The notes under the pieces are model-generated. The model was not told where the DNA came from and searched no databases. It was given only the letters and a program-made list of their open reading frames with translations. A stretch of 18,668 nt of DNA from Desulfurobacterium sp. GTDB taxonomy: Bacteria > Aquificota > Aquificia > Desulfurobacteriales > Desulfurobacteriaceae. Positions 1 to 7,484 of the stretch are shown piece after piece; position 1 is the first letter of the stretch; the number at the start of each line of letters is the position of its first letter. The position numbers and the translations under genes are program-made. The stretch spans positions 1-18,668 of the forward strand of contig JALSLT010000040.1 of the NCBI GenBank assembly GCA_026988135.1, given 5' to 3'.

Positions 1-210
1 AATGTTAAGGAGGTTATATTAAAAGGTAATTTCAAAGATGATTTTGATTTTGCTGATTTTCTTCTTGAAAATGCAAAGATTGCCGCTGTTCCGGGGTCAG
101 CTTTCGGATACCCCGGTTATATGAGATTTTCCTATGCTACGTCTATGGAGAACATAGAAAAGGGGCTTGATAGATTTGAATCGGCTGTAAAGCTTATAAT
201 GGAGAGATGA
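1..210 (+). CDS. C-terminal end of a PLP-dependent class I/II aminotransferase (partial)
   Basis: The window opens inside this gene; frame 1 is open from base 1 to a TGA at 208-210, leaving the last 69 residues. The stretch AAVPGSAFGYPGYMRFSYA followed by TSMENIEKGLDRF is the familiar C-terminal pattern of aspartate-aminotransferase-like fold-type I enzymes. The Arg in YMRFSYA corresponds to the conserved arginine that holds the substrate alpha-carboxylate. The active-site lysine lies upstream of the window, so substrate cannot be judged; aspartate or an aromatic amino acid is usual for this subgroup. The stop overlaps the ATG of the next gene (ATGATGA), so it heads or belongs to an operon running to comEC. 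Confidence 0.88.
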   Translation, partial: NVKEVILKGNFKDDFDFADFLLENAKIAAVPGSAFGYPGYMRFSYATSMENIEKGLDRFESAVKLIMER

Positions 211-719
211 TGAAAAAGCTAAAAACAGATAAAGTTTATCTCTTTTCCTATCTGGCTTTGTCGGTGCTTTATTTTGTGTTTTTGGGGGTTGTTGCTTTTA
301 AATACGGAATAAATGCTAATTTTTTTGTTCTTATTCTTTTGATGCTTCCTATTCTTGTGAGAGTGTATTCTCTTTTTAAAAAGGAGGTTGAGCTTTCTGA
401 AGAGGGGATAAAAATAAAAGCTGTTTTTAAAAGCGGGTCGGTAAAGTGGGATGATATTGATTCTGTAGGACTTTCGTTGCGCAGAAAAGTTTTCCTTATT
501 CTTTCGCTAAAGGAAGGTGGTGCCTTTTTGATAGATGATACGGTTGAGAATTTTCCGGAGATTCTTCAGGAAATTGAAAAGCATATTGATAATGCTAAAC
601 TTCCGGAAAATTGGAAAGAAGCTGTTTCAAACTACAAGCCTTCCAAGGGTGGGATATTTCTGGTTGTTCTTGCTATTATGGTGATTCTTTTTGTTATTTT
701 CAAATCTCTTTTGGGTTAG
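207..719 (+). CDS. Small integral membrane protein with a PH-like middle domain, function unknown
   Basis: This is a 170-residue protein. Two hydrophobic segments lie at about residues 11-31 and 36-54, and a third at about 150-169. Between them, residues about 60-140 form an alternating polar/hydrophobic stretch (LSEEGIKIKAVF, then SVKWDDIDSVGLS) that resembles the bacterial PH-like domains often found on membrane proteins; this is a resemblance by eye only. Start is ATG 207 or ATG 210, both overlapping the aminotransferase stop, so translation is probably coupled. No catalytic motif is visible. It sits between an aminotransferase and an RNA methyltransferase, which says little about its job. 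I do not recognise it as a named family. Confidence 0.8.
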   Translation: MMKKLKTDKVYLFSYLALSVLYFVFLGVVAFKYGINANFFVLILLMLPILVRVYSLFKKEVELSEEGIKIKAVFKSGSVKWDDIDSVGLSLRRKVFLILSLKEGGAFLIDDTVENFPEILQEIEKHIDNAKLPENWKEAVSNYKPSKGGIFLVVLAIMVILFVIFKSLLG

Positions 720-721
720 GT

Positions 722-1480
722 GTGTTTGATTTAAATGAACTTGATAAAAGTACTTTTCTGAAAAATGACCTTATTGTGTATCAGAGGAAAAATGGGTTTA
801 GGTTTGGAACCGATACTTTTTTGCTTGCCGATTTTGTAAACTGCTATTCCGGAGAGCGATTTGCAGACCTCGGGACAGGGAGTGGGATTATTCCTGTTCT
901 TTTGTTAAAAAAGTATTTGTCTATAACTGGAGTTGCTGTAGATGTTTTGAAAGAGTGTATCGATATTGCAGCTTTAAACGGTAAGGAAAATGGCATTTCA
1001 GAACGTTTGAGATTTTTTTGTCTTAATGTTAAGGATGTTAAAAAAGAGTTCAAATCGGAAAGTTTTGATTTCGTTGTAACAAATCCTCCCTTTAAGGAGT
1101 GTTTCAGAGGGTTTGTGAATCCTGATAATGCTAAAGCTATAGCGAGACATGAAATAGAGGGAACTTTAAAGGATTTTATAGATGCAGCATCATATCTTCT
1201 CAGATGTAAAGGAAGATTTTATATGGTGTGTCCCGTTGAACGGTTTGCCGATGCTCTTTGCTTTTGTCGGCAGAATTTTCTTGAACCTAAAAGGGTGAGG
1301 TTTATTCAACCGTTCCCGGAAGCGGGAGCGAATCTGTTTCTTCTCGAAGCGAGAAAAAGAGCAGGGAAGGGATTAAAGGTTTTACCTCCTCTTATTATTT
1401 ATAAAGATAAGGTGAGTAAAGTTTATACTGAAGAGATGATAGAAAAATATAAGAACTTTTTTTCCAATGAAAAAGCATGA
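722..1480 (+). CDS. TrmN6/YfiC-type SAM-dependent N6-adenine methyltransferase
   Basis: The protein is a Rossmann-fold methyltransferase of the YfiC/TrmN6 group, whose E. coli member methylates A37 of tRNA1(Val). Visible motifs are GFRFGTDTFLLADF near the N-terminus, the SAM-binding loop ADLGTGSGIIPVLLL, and the NPPF motif (VVTNPPFKE) typical of N6-adenine or amino-methyltransferases. I chose GTG 722 as start, giving 252 residues, close to the family length. The frame extends back to an ATG at 611, but that part lies inside the upstream gene and reads as a poor Cys-rich tail. The start follows the upstream stop by two bases, so coupling is likely. The exact RNA target is inferred from family; other NPPF enzymes of this shape methylate rRNA or proteins. 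Confidence 0.85.
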   Translation: MFDLNELDKSTFLKNDLIVYQRKNGFRFGTDTFLLADFVNCYSGERFADLGTGSGIIPVLLLKKYLSITGVAVDVLKECIDIAALNGKENGISERLRFFCLNVKDVKKEFKSESFDFVVTNPPFKECFRGFVNPDNAKAIARHEIEGTLKDFIDAASYLLRCKGRFYMVCPVERFADALCFCRQNFLEPKRVRFIQPFPEAGANLFLLEARKRAGKGLKVLPPLIIYKDKVSKVYTEEMIEKYKNFFSNEKA

Positions 1481-2864
1481 ACTGTTCCTTCTAATATTTT
1501 TTATTATTCAAATAATTTTTGTTTTGAAAAGTTACTATATGGTTCCGTTTTTTCTTGTTGCATTTTTCCTTTATATTTTGAAGTACGGTTTGAGAGATTC
1601 TCTTTTTATCTTATTTCTTTCCTCTGCTTTTTTCTTTGTTATTTCTGCTTTTTCTTTTCATTCTTCCGGAAATAGAGTGAAATGGATATTTGAAAGGGGT
1701 GAAAGCAAAGTGGCTCTTACTTATGATGGAAAACATATTTCTGTGTCCGATACTGTTGAGGTTGGAGACCGGATTACAAAAACAGGTGAAATCTTGTTAA
1801 AAGGGGGAATTTCTCAAATTTTTTATAGAAAAAGGTTTGGGTTGGCTCAAAAGATTGAGGAAATTTTTGATTATCCTGTTTCATCTCTTATTCAAAGTAT
1901 TACTCTCGGAGTTAGATTTAAGATACCGGAAAGTTTGAAGGCTTATATGTTGCTTTCCGGAACCTATCCTTTTCTTGCTATATCGGGTCTTCATATCGGG
2001 GTTGTTTTCGGTTTGTTTTGGTTTCTTTTTAGGACGGTTGGTTTTAAAAATTCTTCTTTACTATCTTTAGCTTCTGTTACTGCAATTTTTCCTTTTACCG
2101 GCTTTCCAGTTTCTGCTGTTAGAGCTTATTTTATGCTTCTTTTTGTTTTTTTTCTTAAATACTATGGAAGAAGAATTGATTATCTGTATCTGTTGCTTTT
2201 TACCGGAGTAGTTATGGTGATTTTTGAAATCACTCCCGGTTTTATTCTATCTTTTCTTGCGGTTTCCGGTATTATCTATGGCCTTGGTGCTGAAAAAGAA
2301 AAAAAGTTTTTTTCTTTAATTTTCCCTTTTCTTTTTACTTCTATTTATGTTTTGGTAGTTTTTAAAGTAATAAATCTCTTTTCTTCGCTTCTTATCTTTC
2401 TTATTTCTCCTCTGTTTGTCTTCTTACTGATTATGGCGTTTATCTCAGAAATAACCTTGTTTAAAGTGCCGGTTATTAACTTTATTACCGAAAAAACGGG
2501 AGAATATTTTATTTTATCGATAAAAGAGATATTCAGTTTGGCTCATTTGGGGGTTATATACTCTTCTCCTCCGATACTTCTCATTTATCTGATGGCTTTT
2601 ATTGTTTTTGTTGCGATTTTATTTAATATGAGAAGAGTATATCTTTTGTTTGTTTTTATTCTCTTTTTTCTATATCTTTCTCTTTCCCGGAATCTTAAAA
2701 TAACTGATACAGTTAGAGTTGACGGAAAAAGATTAAATAGTGCCTATTTTATAGCAGGAGAAGCACAAGGTTTTAAGAATTCAACATTTGTAACGGATTA
2801 CTGTTTTCCTTTTGCTTTTAATGTTCTTGCAAAAAATGGAAATAGAGTGATTATAAGAAAATAG
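1467..2864 (+). CDS. comEC: Short ComEC/Rec2-type DNA uptake channel protein
   Basis: This is a polytopic membrane protein of 465 residues. Three hydrophobic helices occupy roughly residues 7-65. A soluble stretch follows (about 70-130, OB-like, with TVEVGDRITKTGEI), then many helices to about residue 410. The ComEC signature LAISGLHIGVVFG is at about 171-183, in the competence core that forms the inner-membrane channel for single-stranded DNA during transformation. The C-terminal metallo-beta-lactamase-like domain of long ComEC proteins (700-800 residues) is absent; only about 50 mostly polar residues follow the last helix. The start overlaps the methyltransferase stop by 14 bases and has no clear Shine-Dalgarno site, so coupled translation is likely. 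No other competence gene is nearby. Confidence 0.85.
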   Translation: MKKHELFLLIFFIIQIIFVLKSYYMVPFFLVAFFLYILKYGLRDSLFILFLSSAFFFVISAFSFHSSGNRVKWIFERGESKVALTYDGKHISVSDTVEVGDRITKTGEILLKGGISQIFYRKRFGLAQKIEEIFDYPVSSLIQSITLGVRFKIPESLKAYMLLSGTYPFLAISGLHIGVVFGLFWFLFRTVGFKNSSLLSLASVTAIFPFTGFPVSAVRAYFMLLFVFFLKYYGRRIDYLYLLLFTGVVMVIFEITPGFILSFLAVSGIIYGLGAEKEKKFFSLIFPFLFTSIYVLVVFKVINLFSSLLIFLISPLFVFLLIMAFISEITLFKVPVINFITEKTGEYFILSIKEIFSLAHLGVIYSSPPILLIYLMAFIVFVAILFNMRRVYLLFVFILFFLYLSLSRNLKITDTVRVDGKRLNSAYFIAGEAQGFKNSTFVTDYCFPFAFNVLAKNGNRVIIRK

Positions 2865-2900
2865 TTTAAAATTAGGGCTACTAATGACAGGAGAGGTGAT

Positions 2901-4166
2901 ATGAGAACACTGTTCCCTTTTATAGGTTATAGGGATGGAGAGTTGTTTATTGAGAAATTGCTGGTTAAAAAAATCGGGAAAGAGATGGGGACTCCTCTTT
3001 ATATTTATAGTAAAAAAGCTTTCGAGTATTGGTACAAAGAGTTTGACTCCGCTTTTAGCGATGTTGAAAGAGTAACTGCATTTGCTGTTAAATCCTGTTC
3101 CAATATTTCTGTTTTGAGGTTGCTCGGGAGTATGGGTGCCGGAGCCGATACAGTTTCTGCAGGAGAGATTTTTAGAGCTATTACCGCCGGTATTTCACCT
3201 AATAAGATAGTTTTTGCCGGTATTGGAAAAAGGGCCGATGAAATGGCATATGCTCTTTCCTGTAATATTCTGATATTTAATATTGAGTCGGAAAGTGAAT
3301 TGTATCTTTTAAACAGAGTTGCCGAGAGAATCGGAAAAGTAGCTAATATATCGGTTAGAGTGAATCCCGATGTGAATCCTAAAACACATCCTTATATATC
3401 TACAGGTTTAAGAACGAGTAAATTTGGGATAGAGTATGAAAAAGCTTTTGATGTTTATATGAAAGCTAAGGAGCTGAAATGGATTGAACCGGTTGGAGTG
3501 CATTTTCATATAGGTTCTCAAATATTAGATATTTCTCCTTTTGAAGAAGCTACTTCTAAGATTGCGGATTTGGTAAAGGTTTTAAGAGATAAAGGACTTT
3601 CAATAAGTTATTTTGATGCAGGTGGCGGACTTGGTATAAACTATAAACCGGAGGAACCTTATCCCCAAACGGAATCTTTAGCGAAAAAAATCGTTCCATA
3701 TGTTAAATCTCTTGATTGTAAATTGATTACGGAGCCGGGAAGGAGAATTTCAGGGAATAGCGGATTGCTTTTAACTTCTTTACTTTTCATTAAAGAAAAC
3801 GAAGAGAAAAAGTTTTATATAGTTGATGCCGGTATGAACGATTGTATGAGGCCTGCTCTTTATCAAGCGTATCATCATATAGTTTCTTCGGTTGAAAAAG
3901 AGAGAACTGAAAAGGTTGATGTTGTTGGTCCTGTTTGTGAGACGGGGGATATTTTTGCAAAAGACAGGGATATAGGAGTTTCAAACGAAGGAGATTATCT
4001 TGCTATTTTAAGTGCAGGTGCTTATGGTTTTACGATGTCTTCCAATTATAATTCACGATTGAGACCTGCCGAGGTTCTTGTTTCCGGAAATACTTATACT
4101 GTTATTCGTGATAGGGATACGTTTGGAGATTTGATAAAAGGTGAAAAAATAATAGATATCGGTTGA
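2901..4166 (+). CDS. lysA: Diaminopimelate decarboxylase
   Basis: LysA removes CO2 from meso-diaminopimelate to give L-lysine, the last step of the pathway, in the cytoplasm. The 421 residues match the usual size of this PLP fold-type III enzyme. The PLP lysine is K64 in FAVKSCSN. HFHIGSQ at 201-207, GGGLGINY at 241-248 and EPGR at 278-281 form the phosphate and barrel sites. CETGD at 346-350 supplies the catalytic cysteine from the second subunit, and GAYGF at 373-377 closes the PLP site. ATG 2901 is preceded by a good AGGAG site. The residues after the PLP lysine read SC where AN is typical. It follows comEC by 36 bases and its stop overlaps the -35 box of the tRNA promoter. I saw no promoter of its own. 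Confidence 0.96.
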   Translation: MRTLFPFIGYRDGELFIEKLLVKKIGKEMGTPLYIYSKKAFEYWYKEFDSAFSDVERVTAFAVKSCSNISVLRLLGSMGAGADTVSAGEIFRAITAGISPNKIVFAGIGKRADEMAYALSCNILIFNIESESELYLLNRVAERIGKVANISVRVNPDVNPKTHPYISTGLRTSKFGIEYEKAFDVYMKAKELKWIEPVGVHFHIGSQILDISPFEEATSKIADLVKVLRDKGLSISYFDAGGGLGINYKPEEPYPQTESLAKKIVPYVKSLDCKLITEPGRRISGNSGLLLTSLLFIKENEEKKFYIVDAGMNDCMRPALYQAYHHIVSSVEKERTEKVDVVGPVCETGDIFAKDRDIGVSNEGDYLAILSAGAYGFTMSSNYNSRLRPAEVLVSGNTYTVIRDRDTFGDLIKGEKIIDIG

Positions 4167-4191
4167 CATTGCTGTTTTTAGAACTTATATT
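4163..4191 (+). promoter_or_regulatory. Sigma-70-like promoter of the tRNA cluster
   Basis: TTGACA at 4163-4168 and TATATT at 4186-4191 are separated by exactly 17 bases. The -35 box overlaps the lysA stop codon (TGA 4164-4166). Transcription would begin near 4198, about ten bases before tRNA-Lys. The match to consensus suits a strongly expressed stable RNA unit. Confidence 0.8.
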
Positions 4192-4207
4192 ATCTCTCGC
4201 CTAACGT

Positions 4208-4283
<76 letters not shown>

Positions 4284-4291
4284 TTTAAAGC

Positions 4292-4369
<78 letters not shown>

Positions 4370-4394
4370 ATTTTGTATTTAATGAATGGATTGC

Positions 4395-4470
4395 GGGGCC
4401 GTAGCTCAGCTGGGAGAGCGTCAGGCTGGCAGTCTGAAGGTCGTGGGTTCGAACCCCACTGGCTCCACCA
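4395..4470 (+). tRNA. tRNA-Ala (anticodon GGC)
   Basis: This is a 76-base cloverleaf with encoded CCA. Acceptor GGGGCCG pairs with TGGCTCC, including a G3-U70 wobble, the well-known identity element for alanyl-tRNA synthetase. Anticodon GGC at 4428-4430 lies in loop CTGGCAG. D- and T-arms are normal. Confidence 0.96.
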
Positions 4471-4486
4471 TAGGAATTTCAGATTC

Positions 4487-4563
4487 GGGCCTGTAGCTCA
4501 GTTGGTTAGAGCATCCGGCTCATAACCGGATGGTCGGAGGTTCAAGTCCTCCCAGGCCCACCA
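4487..4563 (+). tRNA. tRNA with CAT anticodon: elongator Met or Ile2
   Basis: This is a 77-base cloverleaf. Acceptor GGGCCTG pairs perfectly with CAGGCCC, followed by A and encoded CCA. Anticodon CAT at 4521-4523 sits in loop CTCATAA, closed by TCCGG/CCGGA. Position 1 pairs normally with 72, so it is not initiator tRNA. Two identities remain: elongator tRNA-Met, or tRNA-Ile2, whose C34 is changed to lysidine by TilS. The acceptor carries C4-G69 and C5-G68, the pairs described as TilS recognition features in E. coli, which leans slightly to Ile2, but the evidence is not decisive. Confidence 0.93.
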
Positions 4564-4566
4564 TCA

Positions 4567-4595
4567 TTGTTTTTTCCGAATATACTCTATCTAAT
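4567..4595 (+). promoter_or_regulatory. Possible rnpB promoter
   Basis: TTGTTT at 4567-4572 and TCTAAT at 4590-4595 are 17 bases apart. The -10 matches consensus at five of six positions; the -35 is weak. A start near 4602 would give a leader of about 20 bases before the mature RNase P RNA. Read-through from the tRNA promoter is an alternative, since I see no hairpin terminator between 4564 and 4620. Confidence 0.4.
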
Positions 4596-4620
4596 TTTAT
4601 TTGTTTGAAAATATTGTTAA

Positions 4621-4953
4621 GGTAGCGGGTAGGCTGAAGGGTCGCTTCCCTTTTTGGGAAGAGGAAAGTCCGGGCTCCGTAGGGCAGGGAGCTGGCGTTG
4701 AGTCAGGCAGGGGAAACTTTGCGGATAGGGCCACAGAAAATATACCGCCTCAGGATGGTCTGGGGTAAGGGTGAAAAGGTGGTGTAAGAGACCACCGCCT
4801 TCTACCGTGAGGTGGAAGGGCAGGGTAACCCCCTCCCGGAGCAAGGCTAAATAGGTTGGCGATAAGGGTTGCCCGCCCGATGTCAGCGGGTCAGCTGCTT
4901 AGAGAAATGACCCTTTAAAACAGAACCCGGCTTACGGGCCTACCTGCTATTTC
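4621..4953 (+). ncRNA. rnpB: RNase P RNA, bacterial type A
   Basis: This is the catalytic RNA that cuts 5' leaders from pre-tRNAs. Universal blocks are present in order: GAGGAAAGTCCGGGCTCC (4661-4678) with AGGGCAGG after it, GGTAAGGGTGAAA near 4764, GGAGCAAGGCTAAATAGG near 4838, and ACAGAACCCGGCTTAC near 4920. The ends close helix P1: TAGCGGGTAGGC (4623-4634) pairs with GCCTACCTGCTA (4938-4949) with one G-U. P3 is a CTTCCC/GGGAAG hairpin (4645-4661), and one long hairpin ends in a GTGA tetraloop (about 4799-4818), probably P12. GGGT near 4868 fits the L15 loop that binds the tRNA CCA end. Length is about 330 bases; exact ends are estimates. Confidence 0.95.
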
Positions 4954-7469
4954 TACTCCCATCTTTCACCTATATTGATATCTACAGTTAACGGAACATC
5001 GATATTGGTTGCTGTTTCCATAATCTCTTTTACTTCTTTCCTGATGGACTCTGCCTTTCCCTTAGGTACTTCCATTACAATTTCATCGTGAACTTGTAAG
5101 GTTATGAATGTGTTACTATCTTTAAACCGGTTAAAAAGTTTTATCATAGCTATTTTCATTATGTCTGCCGCTGTTCCTTGGATGATTGCATTAAATGCAG
5201 CCCTTTCTCCGAAATTTCTTAAATGGCTGTTTTTCGATTTAAGTTCCGGTACGGGTCTTCTTCTTCCGAAAAGAGTTGTTACGAATCCTTTTTGATGTGC
5301 TTCTTCTACGGTCTTTTTTATGAATTCTTTTACGGTGGGAAACTTATGGAAGTAATTTTCTATGTATTCTTTTGCTTCATTGATGGAAATTCCGAGTCTT
5401 TGGGCGAGTCCTTGGGGGCTCATTCCGTAAATGATTCCGAAGTTAACCATTTTTGCAATTTTCCTCATTTGAGATGTTACTGTATCGGGGGAAATATTAA
5501 ATAAAATAGAGGCGGTTTCGGTATGTATATCTTTTCCTTCTGTGTAAGCTTTTATTAGTTTTTCGTCTTTTGAAAGGTGAGCGAGAACCCTCAGCTCTAT
5601 TTGAGAATAGTCTGCCCATAGTAGTAGATAATTTTCAGGGGGGATTACCGCGTTACGTATCTGTTTGGAGATGTCATCCGATACGGGAAGGTTCTGAAGA
5701 TTCGGTTCGGCACTTGAAAGTCTTCCTGTGGCAGTTCCGGTTTGAAAAAAGGATGTGTGTACTCTTCCCGAAGGGTCGGCGTGCTTCATTATTCCGTCGA
5801 TGAAAGTGCCTGTGAGTTTTGATAGTTTTCGATATTCTAAAAGATGGTTTGCTATCTCGTATCCATTAAGGGAAAGGGTTGTTAGGACTTCTACATCAGT
5901 AGAAAATCCCGATTTGGTTTTTTTTGTAGGTTTTATTTTGAGCTTTTCAAAAAGAATTTTGGACAGTTGTTTTGGAGAGTTTATATTGAAGTTTTCTCCT
6001 GCAATTGCGAAGATTTCCGATTCAAGTTTTTTCATCTTTTGATTAAGGTTTATTTTAAGTTTTTCCATGTATTTTGTGTCAAATAGGACTCCTTTCTTTT
6101 CCATATAGTAAAGAACTTCTATCAAAGGATGTTCTATCTCTTTGTAAAGTTTCAACAGATTTTTTTGCTTTAATTTATTTTTGACTTCAGTGCCAACATT
6201 TATTGCATGGTGGGAAATTTTACCGGTGTTTTCTATTTCTACTATTTTTAGATGTTTTTTTAGGATTTTTTCCGGGGAATAATCCTTTTGGATGGAGTTT
6301 AGAAGATACTCTGCTATTGAGATATCAAAAAACTTTTTGTGATATTTTGCGATTCCAGTTTTGTGATAAATATCTTTAAGGTTAAATGTGAATATTTCGT
6401 CGGCGAGCCGGATAAATTTTTCCACATTAGTTTTATTCGTATGGCAAAATGTTTTTTCTTCTGTTGATACAATGAAGTTATCGTTTGGAAGTATAGCTAT
6501 CTTTTTTTTTGCAAAGAGGTCTTTTTCTTTTAGGACTTTTTCTATCTGTTCGGGGGAAATTTCTTTGCACTCTTCAAGGTTGTTTTTGAATTCAAGGTTC
6601 GGGAATAACTCTTTAAGTTCCTTGGTTATTGAATTCATTTCAAGTTCTTTTAATAGTGCGGTTACATGTTTCTCATCCGGTTCTTTCTTTTTTAACTGCT
6701 TTTCATTGATTGTTATAGAGACATTTTTATCGATGGTTGCGAGTTTTTTACTTATGAATGCTTGCTCCTTGAAGTCTTCCAATAGCTTCTTTCTTTTGGG
6801 AGTTAAAGAGTTTAGGTTGCTATAAAGGTTTTCAAGGGAGACAAACTCTTTTATAAGTTTTGTGGCTGTTTTTTCTCCTATTCCAGGGACTCCCGGTATG
6901 TTGTCGCTTGTATCTCCCGCGAGCCCGAATATATCAGGTATTTGAGACGGATTGTAGCCAAATGTTTCTGAAAAATTTTCAAGGTTATATAGTGTTTCTG
7001 TTTTTTTCTGTGGAGAGATGGATAAAACGGAAACTTTTTTGGTTATCAGTTGTCTGATGTCTTTGTCAGGAGAAATTATAACGACGTTAAATCCTTTTTC
7101 GGATAGTTTTACGGATAGAGTTCCGAGTATATCATCCGCTTCGAACCCTTCTTTCTCAAGTACTGGAATACCAAGGCATTCGAGAAATTTTTTTATATAA
7201 GGAAGTTGTATTTTAAAGTCATCAGGTGCAGGCTTTCTATTTGCTTTGTAGTCTGCGGAGATTTTTTCTCTGAAAGTTTTACGACTTATGTCAAAGGCAA
7301 CTCCTACGTATTCGGGGTTTAGCTCCTTGTATAGTTTTAAAAACATTCTTGCAAAGCCGAAGATTGCATTTGTAGGAAATCCTTTGGAGGTCGTCAATTC
7401 TCTTATTGCGTAGAATGCTCTGTATGCAAAACTTGTTCCGTCAAATAGGAAAACTGTTTTTTCGTTCAC
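4953..7469 (-). CDS. polA: DNA polymerase I
   Basis: PolA fills gaps and removes RNA primers during replication and repair. The 838 residues hold an N-terminal 5'-3' flap exonuclease (about 1-290: VFLFDGTSFAYRAF, GFEADDILGT, SPDKDIRQL, SDNIPGVPGIGEKTA). A middle region of about 150 residues stands where the 3'-5' exonuclease should be, and a full polymerase domain follows. Motif A is DYSQIELR at 620-627, motif B KIAKMVNFGIIYG at about 670-682, and motif C VHDE at 793-796; D620 and D795 are the metal ligands. The middle region lacks the DxE and other acidic exonuclease motifs, so proofreading is probably lost, as in Taq polymerase (832 residues). The start is GTG 7469, after a GAGGTT site, 15 bases downstream of the SPOR/TPR gene. 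The stop touches the 3' end of rnpB. Confidence 0.97.
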   Translation of the reverse strand: MNEKTVFLFDGTSFAYRAFYAIRELTTSKGFPTNAIFGFARMFLKLYKELNPEYVGVAFDISRKTFREKISADYKANRKPAPDDFKIQLPYIKKFLECLGIPVLEKEGFEADDILGTLSVKLSEKGFNVVIISPDKDIRQLITKKVSVLSISPQKKTETLYNLENFSETFGYNPSQIPDIFGLAGDTSDNIPGVPGIGEKTATKLIKEFVSLENLYSNLNSLTPKRKKLLEDFKEQAFISKKLATIDKNVSITINEKQLKKKEPDEKHVTALLKELEMNSITKELKELFPNLEFKNNLEECKEISPEQIEKVLKEKDLFAKKKIAILPNDNFIVSTEEKTFCHTNKTNVEKFIRLADEIFTFNLKDIYHKTGIAKYHKKFFDISIAEYLLNSIQKDYSPEKILKKHLKIVEIENTGKISHHAINVGTEVKNKLKQKNLLKLYKEIEHPLIEVLYYMEKKGVLFDTKYMEKLKINLNQKMKKLESEIFAIAGENFNINSPKQLSKILFEKLKIKPTKKTKSGFSTDVEVLTTLSLNGYEIANHLLEYRKLSKLTGTFIDGIMKHADPSGRVHTSFFQTGTATGRLSSAEPNLQNLPVSDDISKQIRNAVIPPENYLLLWADYSQIELRVLAHLSKDEKLIKAYTEGKDIHTETASILFNISPDTVTSQMRKIAKMVNFGIIYGMSPQGLAQRLGISINEAKEYIENYFHKFPTVKEFIKKTVEEAHQKGFVTTLFGRRRPVPELKSKNSHLRNFGERAAFNAIIQGTAADIMKIAMIKLFNRFKDSNTFITLQVHDEIVMEVPKGKAESIRKEVKEIMETATNIDVPLTVDINIGERWE

Positions 7470-7484
7470 TGGAGAACCTCTTTG

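Noticed and set aside
611..721. Upstream extension of the methyltransferase frame to ATG 611
   Set aside because: It lies inside the preceding gene and codes for Cys/Gly/Tyr-rich filler unrelated to the family; GTG 722 gives the expected N-terminus and length.
4617..4844. 75-codon minus-strand frame over rnpB
   Set aside because: The plus strand carries all conserved blocks of RNase P RNA; the frame is incidental to its GC-rich helices.
4855..4875. Sigma-54-like GG...GC pattern inside rnpB
   Set aside because: The GG-to-GC spacing is 13 rather than 12 and it lies within a structured RNA.
5104..7200. Several plus-strand open frames opposite polA
   Set aside because: Low-complexity Phe/Ser-rich antisense frames caused by AT-rich coding on the other strand; no ribosome sites or family motifs.
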